Positions 1-6,030 of a stretch of 10,681 nucleotides of DNA are shown in pieces. How positions within the stretch are numbered: the first letter of the stretch is position 1; each line of letters begins with the position of its first letter. The stretch is from Christensenella sp. UBA1242 (GTDB lineage Bacteria; Bacillota; Clostridia; Christensenellales; UBA1242). The translations under genes and the position numbers were made by a program. Location of the stretch: NCBI GenBank assembly GCA_002308915.1, contig DBWI01000033.1, positions 1-10,681 on the forward strand, written 5' to 3'. Below the pieces are notes generated by a model, which was not told the origin of the DNA, did no database searches, and saw only the letters and a program-made list of their open reading frames with translations.

Positions 1-2646
1 TTCATTATATCTCAAAGTAACTTTTCTGTTTGACTCAGTCAACATTTCATTAGCTTTGATAGTTTTTGCATAAGAATTTGATCTTATTTCAATCTTTGAT
101 GATTCCATATCAATTCCTGATGCATCACTTGCTGTAAATACTGGAAGTGTAATTTCTCTGTTTAATGCATAAGAATCTTCCAATGTCCACTCAACAGCAA
201 CTTCTGGAGCTGTTGTATCTTTTACAACAACCTTGAATGATTTTTCTGCTTCTGGAACTTCATTGTTGCTATCATCATATAATCTGTAAACTAATGTATA
301 TGTTCCAACCTTCTTTGGTGTAAACTTTTCAGTATTCAAACTAGCACCAGTCCAACCTGTATAGTTAACTGTATATGAATATCCTGTTGGAACACTTGGC
401 ACTGGAAGTGTAACACTCTTACCAAGTTCTAATTCTCCATCACTTAATGCTTCTGGCAAATTACCAAATCTTGGTTCAGAAACTGCACTTACTGGTACAA
501 CTTCAAGTGTTTGATAAAGGAATACTTGATTATTTCCTGCATCTGTAACTTTGTATGTTACTTCATATTTTCCAGCTAATGTTGCATAAAATTTAGCTTT
601 TGTAAATGTCAATACGTCAGCAGCTCTTACAAGCAAGCCATTTTCAACATCTATAGCAACATCTGTTTCATTTCCTTCTGCATCTTCAACAAGTTTTACA
701 ATGACATCAACATCAACATAATTTACTAAATCATCTGTTAATGTTAATGCTGGAAGCTCTACTGCTGAATTTTGAGTATATTCAGGTTCCCAGTCACCAA
801 GTGAAGTAATTGTTGGAATTGCATTGTCTGTAATATCAACAATATCAATCTTTACAATATCAGATGTTCCTGTTTTGTATGGATTGCCTTCTGGAGCTCC
901 GTTTGTTGCTTCTGCTTTAATTTCAACATAATCAGCGCCTAAATCTTTGATTGTAAATGAATACTTACCATTCTTAGCTTCTAATACATTCCAGTTTGTT
1001 TCATTTGAATATTTGTATGAAACAACTGTTAATAGCCTGTCTGCATCATCATCACTTGCTGTTGGAGCATCAAATGATACAACTTCACCTGTTTTTAATG
1101 ATTTTGCAAAAGTATCCTTAAATTCAACTTTTGGAGCTTTTTTGTACTCAAAATCGTTATCAACTTTGAATGTGAAACTCTTTGTTACTGTATTTTTTGC
1201 ACTATCTGTTGCTTTGTAGTAAACAGTGTATGTTCCTTCTGCTAATGTTCCTGCATCTACCATTGTGTTTGCATCAAAAGCAAAATCATCTGTTTTGTTA
1301 AATACAAGATCCTTTGTAAATACATTTTCTGTTGTACTATTTGCATCTGTATATATATCTTGTTCGCTTGAAGCTTGTGTACTCTTGCGGATATATCTTA
1401 CAAGTGTTAAATCACTCAACTTGTCAGCAGCATCTTCTGCATACATAGCTTTGATAACAACATTCTTGCCGTTAACAAAGTTTGATTGAAGTTTGTATGC
1501 AACATCACTAACTTCTGTTGCTGTTGTTGCGTATGGATCTGCAACTACTACTGTTGGAGCTTTTGTATCTTTTACTCCTGTAATTTCAAATCCAGTTTTT
1601 TCTGCATGTTTTCCAAGTGCATCTGTTACATTGTAATAGAACAAATAATTACCATTTGTAACAGTTACAGGATTACCATCGATTGTATAAACTTTTTTTG
1701 CAGTAAACTTATTGCCATCTGTAATCGTTTGGGTTGTAACATCAATAGCTGTTCCATCAACATATACATATGCTTGGATTGTGTAATATACTGGTGTTTC
1801 TTCTGTTCCAATTTTTCCTGTTGGAGTTGGAAGAGTAAGTTCTTCACCAATATCTGCACTTGTTGGTATTGTTTTTGAATAATCAAATTTTAATGTGTAA
1901 TCAGTTGTACCAAATCTTTCTTTGTAATCTGTATCACTAAGAACTGTGAATTCTTTTGATAAGGTATTAAGATAAGTTCCACCTGTTGTTCTTGCAGTAT
2001 ATCTAACTGAGTATGTTCCTTCTTCAAGACCATCTGTGAGAGTAAGTTTGCCAGTTGCTGCATCAACTGCTATTGCTTTTTGAGTTGGAGATGTTACTGT
2101 TATTGTAACATTATATTCAACTTCTTGATCTTCGTTTGCAAATTTAACTGTTGCAGCAGGTACATATATGTCACCTGTGTAACTTTTGTAAACATAGTTT
2201 GGTAATGTTCTAATTGTATTTGTTGTAAGTTGAATTGAGTTTGATCCAGTTGAAACATTAACATAAGCAGTTGCTGTGTATGTTTTTTCTCCATTAACTG
2301 CTGAATAGTTAATTGTGTATTGTCCAATTCTGCTTAATTTGAAAACTCCAGAATTAACTTCAACTGTTTCACCAATTGGACTTAAAACTGTGTATGTGGC
2401 ATCTGCTGCTTGTGCTCCATTAACATAAAGTTTTGCTGCTGGAACTGTGTAGTCATTGCCAAGTAAACCTGCTGTTTCTGCTCCTGCAACCTCTAACATA
2501 GTATAGTTTGCTGTTTGTTCTGCATAAACAGTTTTGTCTGTAGCCTTGTTCTCATTTGTTGGCACTAATACATTTAGTCCACCAAGCGCTGTTGCTGATG
2601 TGAAAAGAAGTGCAATTGAACAAGCCTTTTTGATTGATTTTTTCAT
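1..2646 (-). CDS. Large secreted surface protein with tandem Ig-like repeats (C terminus outside window)
   Basis: The reading frame is open from ATG at 2646 to the window edge (882 codons, no stop), so the gene is partial at its 3' end. The N terminus is a Sec signal peptide: basic start (MKKSIKKA), hydrophobic core at about 9-28, and a plausible signal peptidase site after VYA at residue 42. The rest is Thr/Val/Ala/Asp-rich and beta-strand-like. A strand motif of the form G-x-Y-x-x-x-Y followed by D/N-rich turns and an F-x-V strand recurs at about residues 108, 210, 332, 471, 692 and 781. Linkers such as VKDTKAPTV and VKDTTAPEV are typical of bacterial Ig-like/cadherin-like surface domains. 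The only Cys seen is in the signal peptide. Start choice is supported by GGGAG 7 nt upstream. Inference: an extracellular adhesin or wall-associated stalk; an LPXTG or membrane anchor would lie beyond the window. The ligand is unknown. Confidence 0.9.
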   Translation of the reverse strand, partial: MKKSIKKACSIALLFTSATALGGLNVLVPTNENKATDKTVYAEQTANYTMLEVAGAETAGLLGNDYTVPAAKLYVNGAQAADATYTVLSPIGETVEVNSGVFKLSRIGQYTINYSAVNGEKTYTATAYVNVSTGSNSIQLTTNTIRTLPNYVYKSYTGDIYVPAATVKFANEDQEVEYNVTITVTSPTQKAIAVDAATGKLTLTDGLEEGTYSVRYTARTTGGTYLNTLSKEFTVLSDTDYKERFGTTDYTLKFDYSKTIPTSADIGEELTLPTPTGKIGTEETPVYYTIQAYVYVDGTAIDVTTQTITDGNKFTAKKVYTIDGNPVTVTNGNYLFYYNVTDALGKHAEKTGFEITGVKDTKAPTVVVADPYATTATEVSDVAYKLQSNFVNGKNVVIKAMYAEDAADKLSDLTLVRYIRKSTQASSEQDIYTDANSTTENVFTKDLVFNKTDDFAFDANTMVDAGTLAEGTYTVYYKATDSAKNTVTKSFTFKVDNDFEYKKAPKVEFKDTFAKSLKTGEVVSFDAPTASDDDADRLLTVVSYKYSNETNWNVLEAKNGKYSFTIKDLGADYVEIKAEATNGAPEGNPYKTGTSDIVKIDIVDITDNAIPTITSLGDWEPEYTQNSAVELPALTLTDDLVNYVDVDVIVKLVEDAEGNETDVAIDVENGLLVRAADVLTFTKAKFYATLAGKYEVTYKVTDAGNNQVFLYQTLEVVPVSAVSEPRFGNLPEALSDGELELGKSVTLPVPSVPTGYSYTVNYTGWTGASLNTEKFTPKKVGTYTLVYRLYDDSNNEVPEAEKSFKVVVKDTTAPEVAVEWTLEDSYALNREITLPVFTASDASGIDMESSKIEIRSNSYAKTIKANEMLTESNRKVTLRYNE

Positions 2647-2653
2647 TTTTTAG

Positions 2654-2658
2654 CTCCC
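2654..2658 (-). promoter_or_regulatory. Ribosome binding site of the surface protein gene
   Basis: GGGAG on the minus strand lies 7 nt before the ATG at 2646. It fixes the start codon and places the signal peptide at the very N terminus. Confidence 0.75.
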
Positions 2659-2672
2659 ATTTATTATTTAAC

Positions 2673-2742
2673 AAATAGAGTTTATACTATAACACATTTT
2701 TTGTCAACGAAATAAATAAAAAATATCGTTATAACTCTATTT
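2673..2742. repeat. Inverted repeat straddling the surface-gene promoter
   Basis: The left arm AAATAGAGTTTATA (2673-2686) and the reverse complement of the right arm, AAATAGAGTTATA (2730-2742), match over their whole length apart from one extra T. The arms enclose the -35 box, and the left arm overlaps the -10 and the expected start of transcription. The right arm lies upstream of the promoter, so it is not in the mRNA. A DNA-level operator pair is therefore likelier than an RNA hairpin. No regulator is identified. Confidence 0.45.
2679..2707 (-). promoter_or_regulatory. Sigma-A-type promoter of the surface protein gene
   Basis: A perfect -35 box TTGACA (2702-2707, minus strand) is followed after 17 nt by TAAACT (2679-2684), a 4/6 match to the -10 consensus. 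TATAAA at 2681-2686 is a better match but leaves only 15 nt. Transcription would begin near 2672, giving a leader of roughly 25 nt. The -35 is strong; the exact -10 is uncertain. Confidence 0.6.
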
Positions 2743-2810
2743 TGTTTCGTATATATTGTTTGAGAGCATAAAGTTTTTATGTTGAAATATATTGTCGATT
2801 TATGACTTGT

Positions 2811-2844
2811 TATAAATAAAAAAGGCTACATATAAAATGTAGCC
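2811..2844 (-). terminator. Rho-independent terminator of the 67-aa gene
   Basis: An 8-bp perfect stem, GGCTACAT (2824-2831) with ATGTAGCC (2837-2844), has a 5-nt loop. On the minus strand it is followed by TTTTTTATTTATA. It begins about 10 nt after the stop of the 67-aa gene and separates that gene from the surface-protein unit. Confidence 0.88.
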
Positions 2845-2854
2845 AATTTTGTTA

Positions 2855-3058
2855 TTAGTTGTTACCACATGGAGTACCCATACCACAACTTGAAAGTAAC
2901 AAAAGCAATATAAGAATAGTCCATAAATTTTCACCACAAAACATATTGTTTTCGCAACCACAAATTGATAGCAAGAACATCAACCAAACAAGTGTACAAA
3001 TACAATTTCCGCCTTGTCCACCATGTCCAAAACCATTAAGCCCGCCAAAAAAGTTCAT
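2855..3058 (-). CDS. Small Gly/Cys-rich two-segment hydrophobic protein (67 aa)
   Basis: A 67-residue protein with a Gly-rich, positively neutral N terminus (residues 1-18) and two hydrophobic segments (about 20-32 and 45-57). It has seven cysteines at 19, 21, 33, 35, 41, 58 and 64, and ends CGNN. The two halves look like copies of one unit: Trp, a hydrophobic run, S-x-C-G, then an Asn-rich tail (W25...C33-G34...NN and W46...C58-G59...NN). Such small proteins recur in Clostridia, where databases often give them the misleading name 'chorion class high-cysteine protein'; their function is unknown. A strong SD (AAGGAGGG) and a clean terminator argue that it is a real, well-expressed gene. Inference: membrane-associated or wall/spore-associated peptide; the Cys residues could bind metal or form disulfides. 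Confidence 0.8.
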   Translation of the reverse strand: MNFFGGLNGFGHGGQGGNCICTLVWLMFLLSICGCENNMFCGENLWTILILLLLLSSCGMGTPCGNN

Positions 3059-3068
3059 ATGTACTTTA

Positions 3069-3076
3069 CCCTCCTT
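3069..3076 (-). promoter_or_regulatory. Strong Shine-Dalgarno site of the 67-aa gene
   Basis: AAGGAGGG on the minus strand lies 10 nt before the ATG at 3058. It is the best ribosome binding site in the window and decides in favour of this tiny ORF over the overlapping plus-strand ORF. Confidence 0.8.
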
Positions 3077-3151
3077 AAAAGATTTTTCTTAATGCTAATA
3101 TGTAATCATTTCTTCTTTTGTGCTTTGGGTGTTTTTTCCTTTGTACATATC

Positions 3152-3180
3152 ACTATATGTTTTTAATAAAAATTTGTTAC
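3152..3180 (-). promoter_or_regulatory. Candidate promoter of the 67-aa gene, with palindrome over the -10
   Basis: GTAACA (3175-3180) and TATAGT (3152-3157) are spaced 17 nt apart on the minus strand just after the hflX stop. The -10 lies inside a perfect palindrome, ACATAT-AGTG-ATATGT (3145-3160). The predicted leader is about 85 nt, much longer than for other genes here. No GC-containing terminator is seen after hflX, so read-through from hflX is an alternative source of this mRNA. Confidence 0.4.
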
Positions 3181-3184
3181 TAGT

Positions 3185-4252
3185 TTAATTCATGTGTTTT
3201 ACTATTTCTTGTTTAAGATTTTCTATACCTATATTCTTTTTAGCAGAAATATATATTCCATCTGTATCATTTCTTTGCTCAAACATATCACATTTGTTAT
3301 AAACTTTTATAACAGGACATTTTATTTCTAGCTCATCCAAAACATTATCAACAACTTCTATTTGAGTTTTATAATAATTATTACTTGCATCAATAACATG
3401 TAAAATTAGGTCTGCGTCTTTGGCTTCTTCAAGTGTTGAACTAAATGCATCAACAAGTTCATGTGGCAATTTTGAAATAAATCCAACAGTGTCAGTGAGA
3501 ATTATCTTTTTACCCTCACAAAGATAAACATTCCTACTTGTTGTATCAAGTGTTGCAAAAAGTTTATCATCTGCATAAATTGATGATTTTGTTATTAAAT
3601 TCAAAAGTGTACTCTTTCCTGCATTGGTATATCCAACAATTGCGACTTTGAAAGCTTGATTTTGCATTCTTGCTTTATGTTGAACTTGTCTGTTTTGTTT
3701 TATTTTTTCAATTTCCTTTTCAAGCTTCAAAATATTTCCTTGCGCAACACGTCTATTGAGCTCAAGTTTTGTTTCACCAGGCCCACGCATACCAACTCCA
3801 CTGCCACCAAATCTTCCACTTGTACCAGATATACCAGCAAGTCGTGGCAAATTGTATTTTAATTGAGCAAGTTCAACTTGCAACTTTCCTTCATTACTAA
3901 TTGCTCGTCCTGCAAAAATATCTAAAATTAAAGTAATTCTGTCAATAACTTTAACATCTAAATAATCAGATAAATTTCTTGCTTGTGAGCCAGACAATTC
4001 ATAGTCAAAAACAACAACATTCACATTGCTGTTTTGAATTTCATTTTTAATTTCTTCAAGTTTACCACTTCCAATTAAAGTTGCAGGGGTAACACTTCTA
4101 ATGAGTTGATATGTTTTCCCAACAACTTCAAGCCCTGCAGTTTCACAAAGGTTTTTGAGCTCTTTTAAACTATACTCAACATCATCTTTGTTGGAAAAAG
4201 CAACTCCAACAAGATATGCTCTTTCTTTCTCTTTGCTTGTTTGATATGCCAT
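3185..4252 (-). CDS. hflX: GTPase HflX (ribosome-associated), short form
   Basis: HflX is a cytoplasmic GTPase of the TRAFAC/Obg-HflX group that binds the 50S subunit and splits stalled or heat-damaged ribosomes. The order seen is: N-terminal HflX domain (about 10-135, with LILDIFAGRA and EGKLQVELAQL); the family's Gly-rich loop GTSGRFGGSGVGMRGPGE (143-160); a helical coiled-coil stretch (about 165-200); then the G domain. G motifs are G1 GYTNAGKST (207-215), G2 region ATLDTTSR (233-240), G3 DTVGF (254-258), G4 NKCD (319-322) and G5 SAK (336-338). At 355 aa it ends with the G domain and lacks the roughly 60-residue C-terminal domain of the E. coli protein (about 426 aa). The usual Pro of ATLDPT is Thr here. 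Start: ATG preceded by GAGGTG. It has its own promoter, overlapping the end of the upstream gene 46 nt away. Confidence 0.96.
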   Translation of the reverse strand: MAYQTSKEKERAYLVGVAFSNKDDVEYSLKELKNLCETAGLEVVGKTYQLIRSVTPATLIGSGKLEEIKNEIQNSNVNVVVFDYELSGSQARNLSDYLDVKVIDRITLILDIFAGRAISNEGKLQVELAQLKYNLPRLAGISGTSGRFGGSGVGMRGPGETKLELNRRVAQGNILKLEKEIEKIKQNRQVQHKARMQNQAFKVAIVGYTNAGKSTLLNLITKSSIYADDKLFATLDTTSRNVYLCEGKKIILTDTVGFISKLPHELVDAFSSTLEEAKDADLILHVIDASNNYYKTQIEVVDNVLDELEIKCPVIKVYNKCDMFEQRNDTDGIYISAKKNIGIENLKQEIVKHMN

Positions 4253-4256
4253 AACT

Positions 4257-4262
4257 CACCTC
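4257..4262 (-). promoter_or_regulatory. Ribosome binding site of hflX
   Basis: GAGGTG on the minus strand, 4 nt before the hflX ATG (a shifted pairing with AGGTGA is also possible). The predicted transcription start is only a few nucleotides upstream of it. Confidence 0.65.
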
Positions 4263-4273
4263 ACAACATTGGT

Positions 4274-4302
4274 AGTATAGCAAAATCTATCACAATTATC
4301 AA
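4274..4302 (-). promoter_or_regulatory. hflX promoter embedded in the stop of the 222-aa gene
   Basis: On the minus strand TTGATA (4297-4302, 5/6 to consensus) and TATACT (4274-4279, 5/6) are spaced by exactly 17 nt. The -35 box contains the TGA stop codon of the upstream gene. Transcription would start near 4267, giving hflX a leader of about 14 nt. Confidence 0.7.
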
Positions 4303-4967
4303 GACATTAAAACAATATCACCTTTATTTATATCAAATACAACCAACCTAGTTTGATGATCATTTGTAACAACCCTATAGCACCAAAAATATGTGGTTTC
4401 TAGTTCATATTTGCTATATATGATTGTTAAATACCCTTCACAACTCTTTTTGTTTTGCTTAATAAAATCATTCAGATAAATAAAACTTAAATCTAATGCT
4501 TTTTGATAATCGATATTCCAAGTACTTGTTACTGGATTAAATTTGTTATAAAAAAAATCTATATTTTCTATCAATATTTCGATATCATCATCAACAGAAC
4601 AAACTTTGCATATATCACACATGAAAGAATTATCAAATGGATTTTTTTCCAACACCACATCAACTGTTTTGTCATTTATTTTTATAACTGCATTAAGGGA
4701 TTTGGCATAATCACTCGAAAAATTTAAAACTACTCTAAATATACCATAATCAACTTTTTGTGTTGATTCTCCATCGTATTCAAAATATAATTCTCTTACT
4801 CCAAAATTACATTCTGCAAAATATCTCTCTGCTTGCAAATTAAAATAGTTGTATTCTATTTGCGATGACATATTATGTTTTTTGCTAACACTTATATTAT
4901 TATTTAAAAAATAATAACTCACAATAAATACAACAAAAATAATAACAAAACAAAAATATTTTTTCAT
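4299..4967 (-). CDS. Membrane-anchored protein of unknown function (222 aa)
   Basis: I do not recognise this family. Residues 4-21 form a single hydrophobic N-terminal segment after MKK, with no clear cleavage site, so an N-terminally anchored protein facing outside is likely. The remaining 200 residues are rich in Tyr, Phe, Asn and Asp. A C-x2-C-x2-C motif (C117, C120, C123) sits mid-protein, with further Cys at 53, 176 and 196. The C-terminal part (about 180-220, ending VVFDINKGDIV) resembles in outline the strand pattern of PepSY-like extracytoplasmic domains, but that is only a weak resemblance. There is no Shine-Dalgarno sequence before the ATG, and a -10-like TATATT lies 6 nt from it. 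It is followed by hflX on the same strand after 46 nt with no terminator between, so some co-transcription is possible. It is the upstream partner of hflX and divergent to aldolase. Confidence 0.82.
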   Translation of the reverse strand: MKKYFCFVIIFVVFIVSYYFLNNNISVSKKHNMSSQIEYNYFNLQAERYFAECNFGVRELYFEYDGESTQKVDYGIFRVVLNFSSDYAKSLNAVIKINDKTVDVVLEKNPFDNSFMCDICKVCSVDDDIEILIENIDFFYNKFNPVTSTWNIDYQKALDLSFIYLNDFIKQNKKSCEGYLTIIYSKYELETTYFWCYRVVTNDHQTRLVVFDINKGDIVLMS

Positions 4968-4972
4968 ATTTT

Positions 4973-4978
4973 AATATA
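4973..4978 (-). promoter_or_regulatory. -10-like element abutting the ATG of the 222-aa gene (leaderless candidate)
   Basis: TATATT on the minus strand is separated from the start codon by AAAAT only, so transcription would begin at or near the A of ATG. No good -35 is visible at 17 nt, and no SD exists in this AT-only stretch. Confidence 0.35.
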
Positions 4979-5006
4979 TTCAAAATAACAAAAATATAGA
5001 ATTTTG

Positions 5007-5035
5007 TTGTTGTAAAAATATTAAAGATGTATAAT
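5007..5035 (+). promoter_or_regulatory. Promoter of the aldolase gene
   Basis: A perfect -10 TATAAT (5030-5035) is preceded at 17 nt by TTGTTG (5007-5012, a weak 3/6 -35). Transcription from here would start near 5042, leaving only about 11 nt of leader, with the SD at the extreme 5' end of the mRNA. Confidence 0.6.
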
Positions 5036-5041
5036 AAAATT

Positions 5042-5046
5042 AGGAG
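5042..5046 (+). promoter_or_regulatory. Ribosome binding site of the aldolase gene
   Basis: AGGAG lies 6 nt before the ATG at 5053. It coincides with the predicted first nucleotides of the transcript. Confidence 0.75.
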
Positions 5047-5052
5047 TTTAAA

Positions 5053-5979
5053 ATGGAATTAAAAAAATATTATAAAGATGCAATAGATAAAGGATATGCT
5101 CTTGGAGCATTTAACTTTTGTAATTTGGAAAGCTTAAAAGGAATTTTGGATGCAGCTCAAGAAAACAACTCACCAGTTATTGTTGCAGTATCTTCTAGTG
5201 CAATGAAACACATGGGAGATGAATACTTGAAGAATATGATAATAGCTTCAAAAAAAGCATATTCAATTCCTATGTTCTTTCACTTGGATCATGGTAAAGA
5301 TTTTGAAATTTGTAAAAAAGCAATATCACTTGGTTTTGATAGCGTAATGATTGATGGAAGTGCATTGGAATTTGAAGATAATATTAAGTTAACAAAACAA
5401 GTGGCTGACTATGCTCACCAATTTGATATTCAAGTTGAAGGAGAACTTGGTAGACTTCTTGGCACAGAAGATGAACATACAAGCAATGAAAGTATTTATA
5501 CATCACCTGACCAAGCCAAAGAATTTGTAGAAAAAACAGGCATTGATTCATTGGCAATTGCAATTGGAACAAGTCATGGCATTAGTAAATTTAGTGGTGA
5601 ACCAAAATTAGCTTTTGATATACTTCAACAAATTCAAAACAACTTACCAAACTTCCCTTTTGTTCTTCATGGTGCATCAAGTGTTGATGACAAAACAATT
5701 GAAGAAATAAACAAACTTGGTGGACAAATAAAAAAGGCAAAAGGTGTTCCTGCTGATATGCTCAACAAGGCATGTACAAAATACAATGTATGCAAAATAA
5801 ATGTTGACACAGATATAAGAATGGCAACAACACTTGCTCTTAGAGAACACTTTGTTAATAATCCAGAAAGCGTTGACACAAAAGCATATTTCAAAAAAGC
5901 ACAAGAAGAAATAACAAAACTTGTTTCTTATAAAATAACAGAAGTATTTAATTCAAACAACAAGGCATTATTGTTATAA
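5053..5979 (+). CDS. fba: Class II fructose-1,6-bisphosphate aldolase
   Basis: A zinc-dependent aldolase of glycolysis/gluconeogenesis that cleaves fructose-1,6-bisphosphate to dihydroxyacetone phosphate and glyceraldehyde-3-phosphate in the cytoplasm. The class II signatures are complete. HLDHG (77-81) holds the catalytic Asp79 and zinc ligand His80. E131 in EGELG is in the second signature region, GTSHG (172-176) gives zinc ligand His175, LHGASS (205-210) gives His206, and NVDTDIR (250-256) is the phosphate/substrate-binding segment near the C terminus. The length of 308 aa is normal for the family. The closely related tagatose-bisphosphate aldolases (GatY/KbaY) share these motifs, so substrate choice is inferred; no galactitol or tagatose genes are nearby. 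It is monocistronic: own promoter, own SD, and a terminator 11 nt after the stop. It is the only plus-strand gene here. Confidence 0.95.
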   Translation: MELKKYYKDAIDKGYALGAFNFCNLESLKGILDAAQENNSPVIVAVSSSAMKHMGDEYLKNMIIASKKAYSIPMFFHLDHGKDFEICKKAISLGFDSVMIDGSALEFEDNIKLTKQVADYAHQFDIQVEGELGRLLGTEDEHTSNESIYTSPDQAKEFVEKTGIDSLAIAIGTSHGISKFSGEPKLAFDILQQIQNNLPNFPFVLHGASSVDDKTIEEINKLGGQIKKAKGVPADMLNKACTKYNVCKINVDTDIRMATTLALREHFVNNPESVDTKAYFKKAQEEITKLVSYKITEVFNSNNKALLL

Positions 5980-5990
5980 AAAGAATAATA

Positions 5991-6020
5991 AAAAAGAAGG
6001 ATAATAATCCTTCTTTTTTT
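5991..6020. terminator. Bidirectional terminator between convergent aldolase and 580-aa genes
   Basis: A 12-bp stem, AAAAAGAAGGAT (5991-6002) with ATCCTTCTTTTT (6007-6018), has an AATA loop. It has T runs on both sides: on the plus strand after the right arm, and on the minus strand TTTTTTATTATTC. It lies 11 nt after the aldolase stop and 12 nt after the stop of the convergent gene, so it can serve both. Confidence 0.9.
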
Positions 6021-6030
6021 GTTGTTAAAA

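Noticed and set aside
947..1878. Three plus-strand ORFs (947-1219, 1226-1489, 1486-1878)
   Set aside because: They lie antisense inside the continuous minus-strand surface-protein frame, have no ribosome binding sites, and their composition (Phe/Cys/Asn runs) is what the complement of that gene would give.
1..2646. CRISPR or tandem DNA repeat array in the repetitive-looking surface gene
   Set aside because: The recurring words (for example GTTGGAACATAT-like) reflect protein-level Ig strands with uneven spacing; no identical repeats with unique spacers are present.
2859..3092. 77-aa plus-strand ORF opposite the 67-aa gene
   Set aside because: No SD and no family resemblance. The minus frame has AAGGAGGG, sensible Cys/Gly patterning and a terminator.
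3086..3106. Mini-ORF (ATG ATT ACA TAT TAG, minus strand) in the leader of the 67-aa gene
   Set aside because: Four codons, no convincing SD, no sign of an attenuator; expected by chance in AT-rich sequence.
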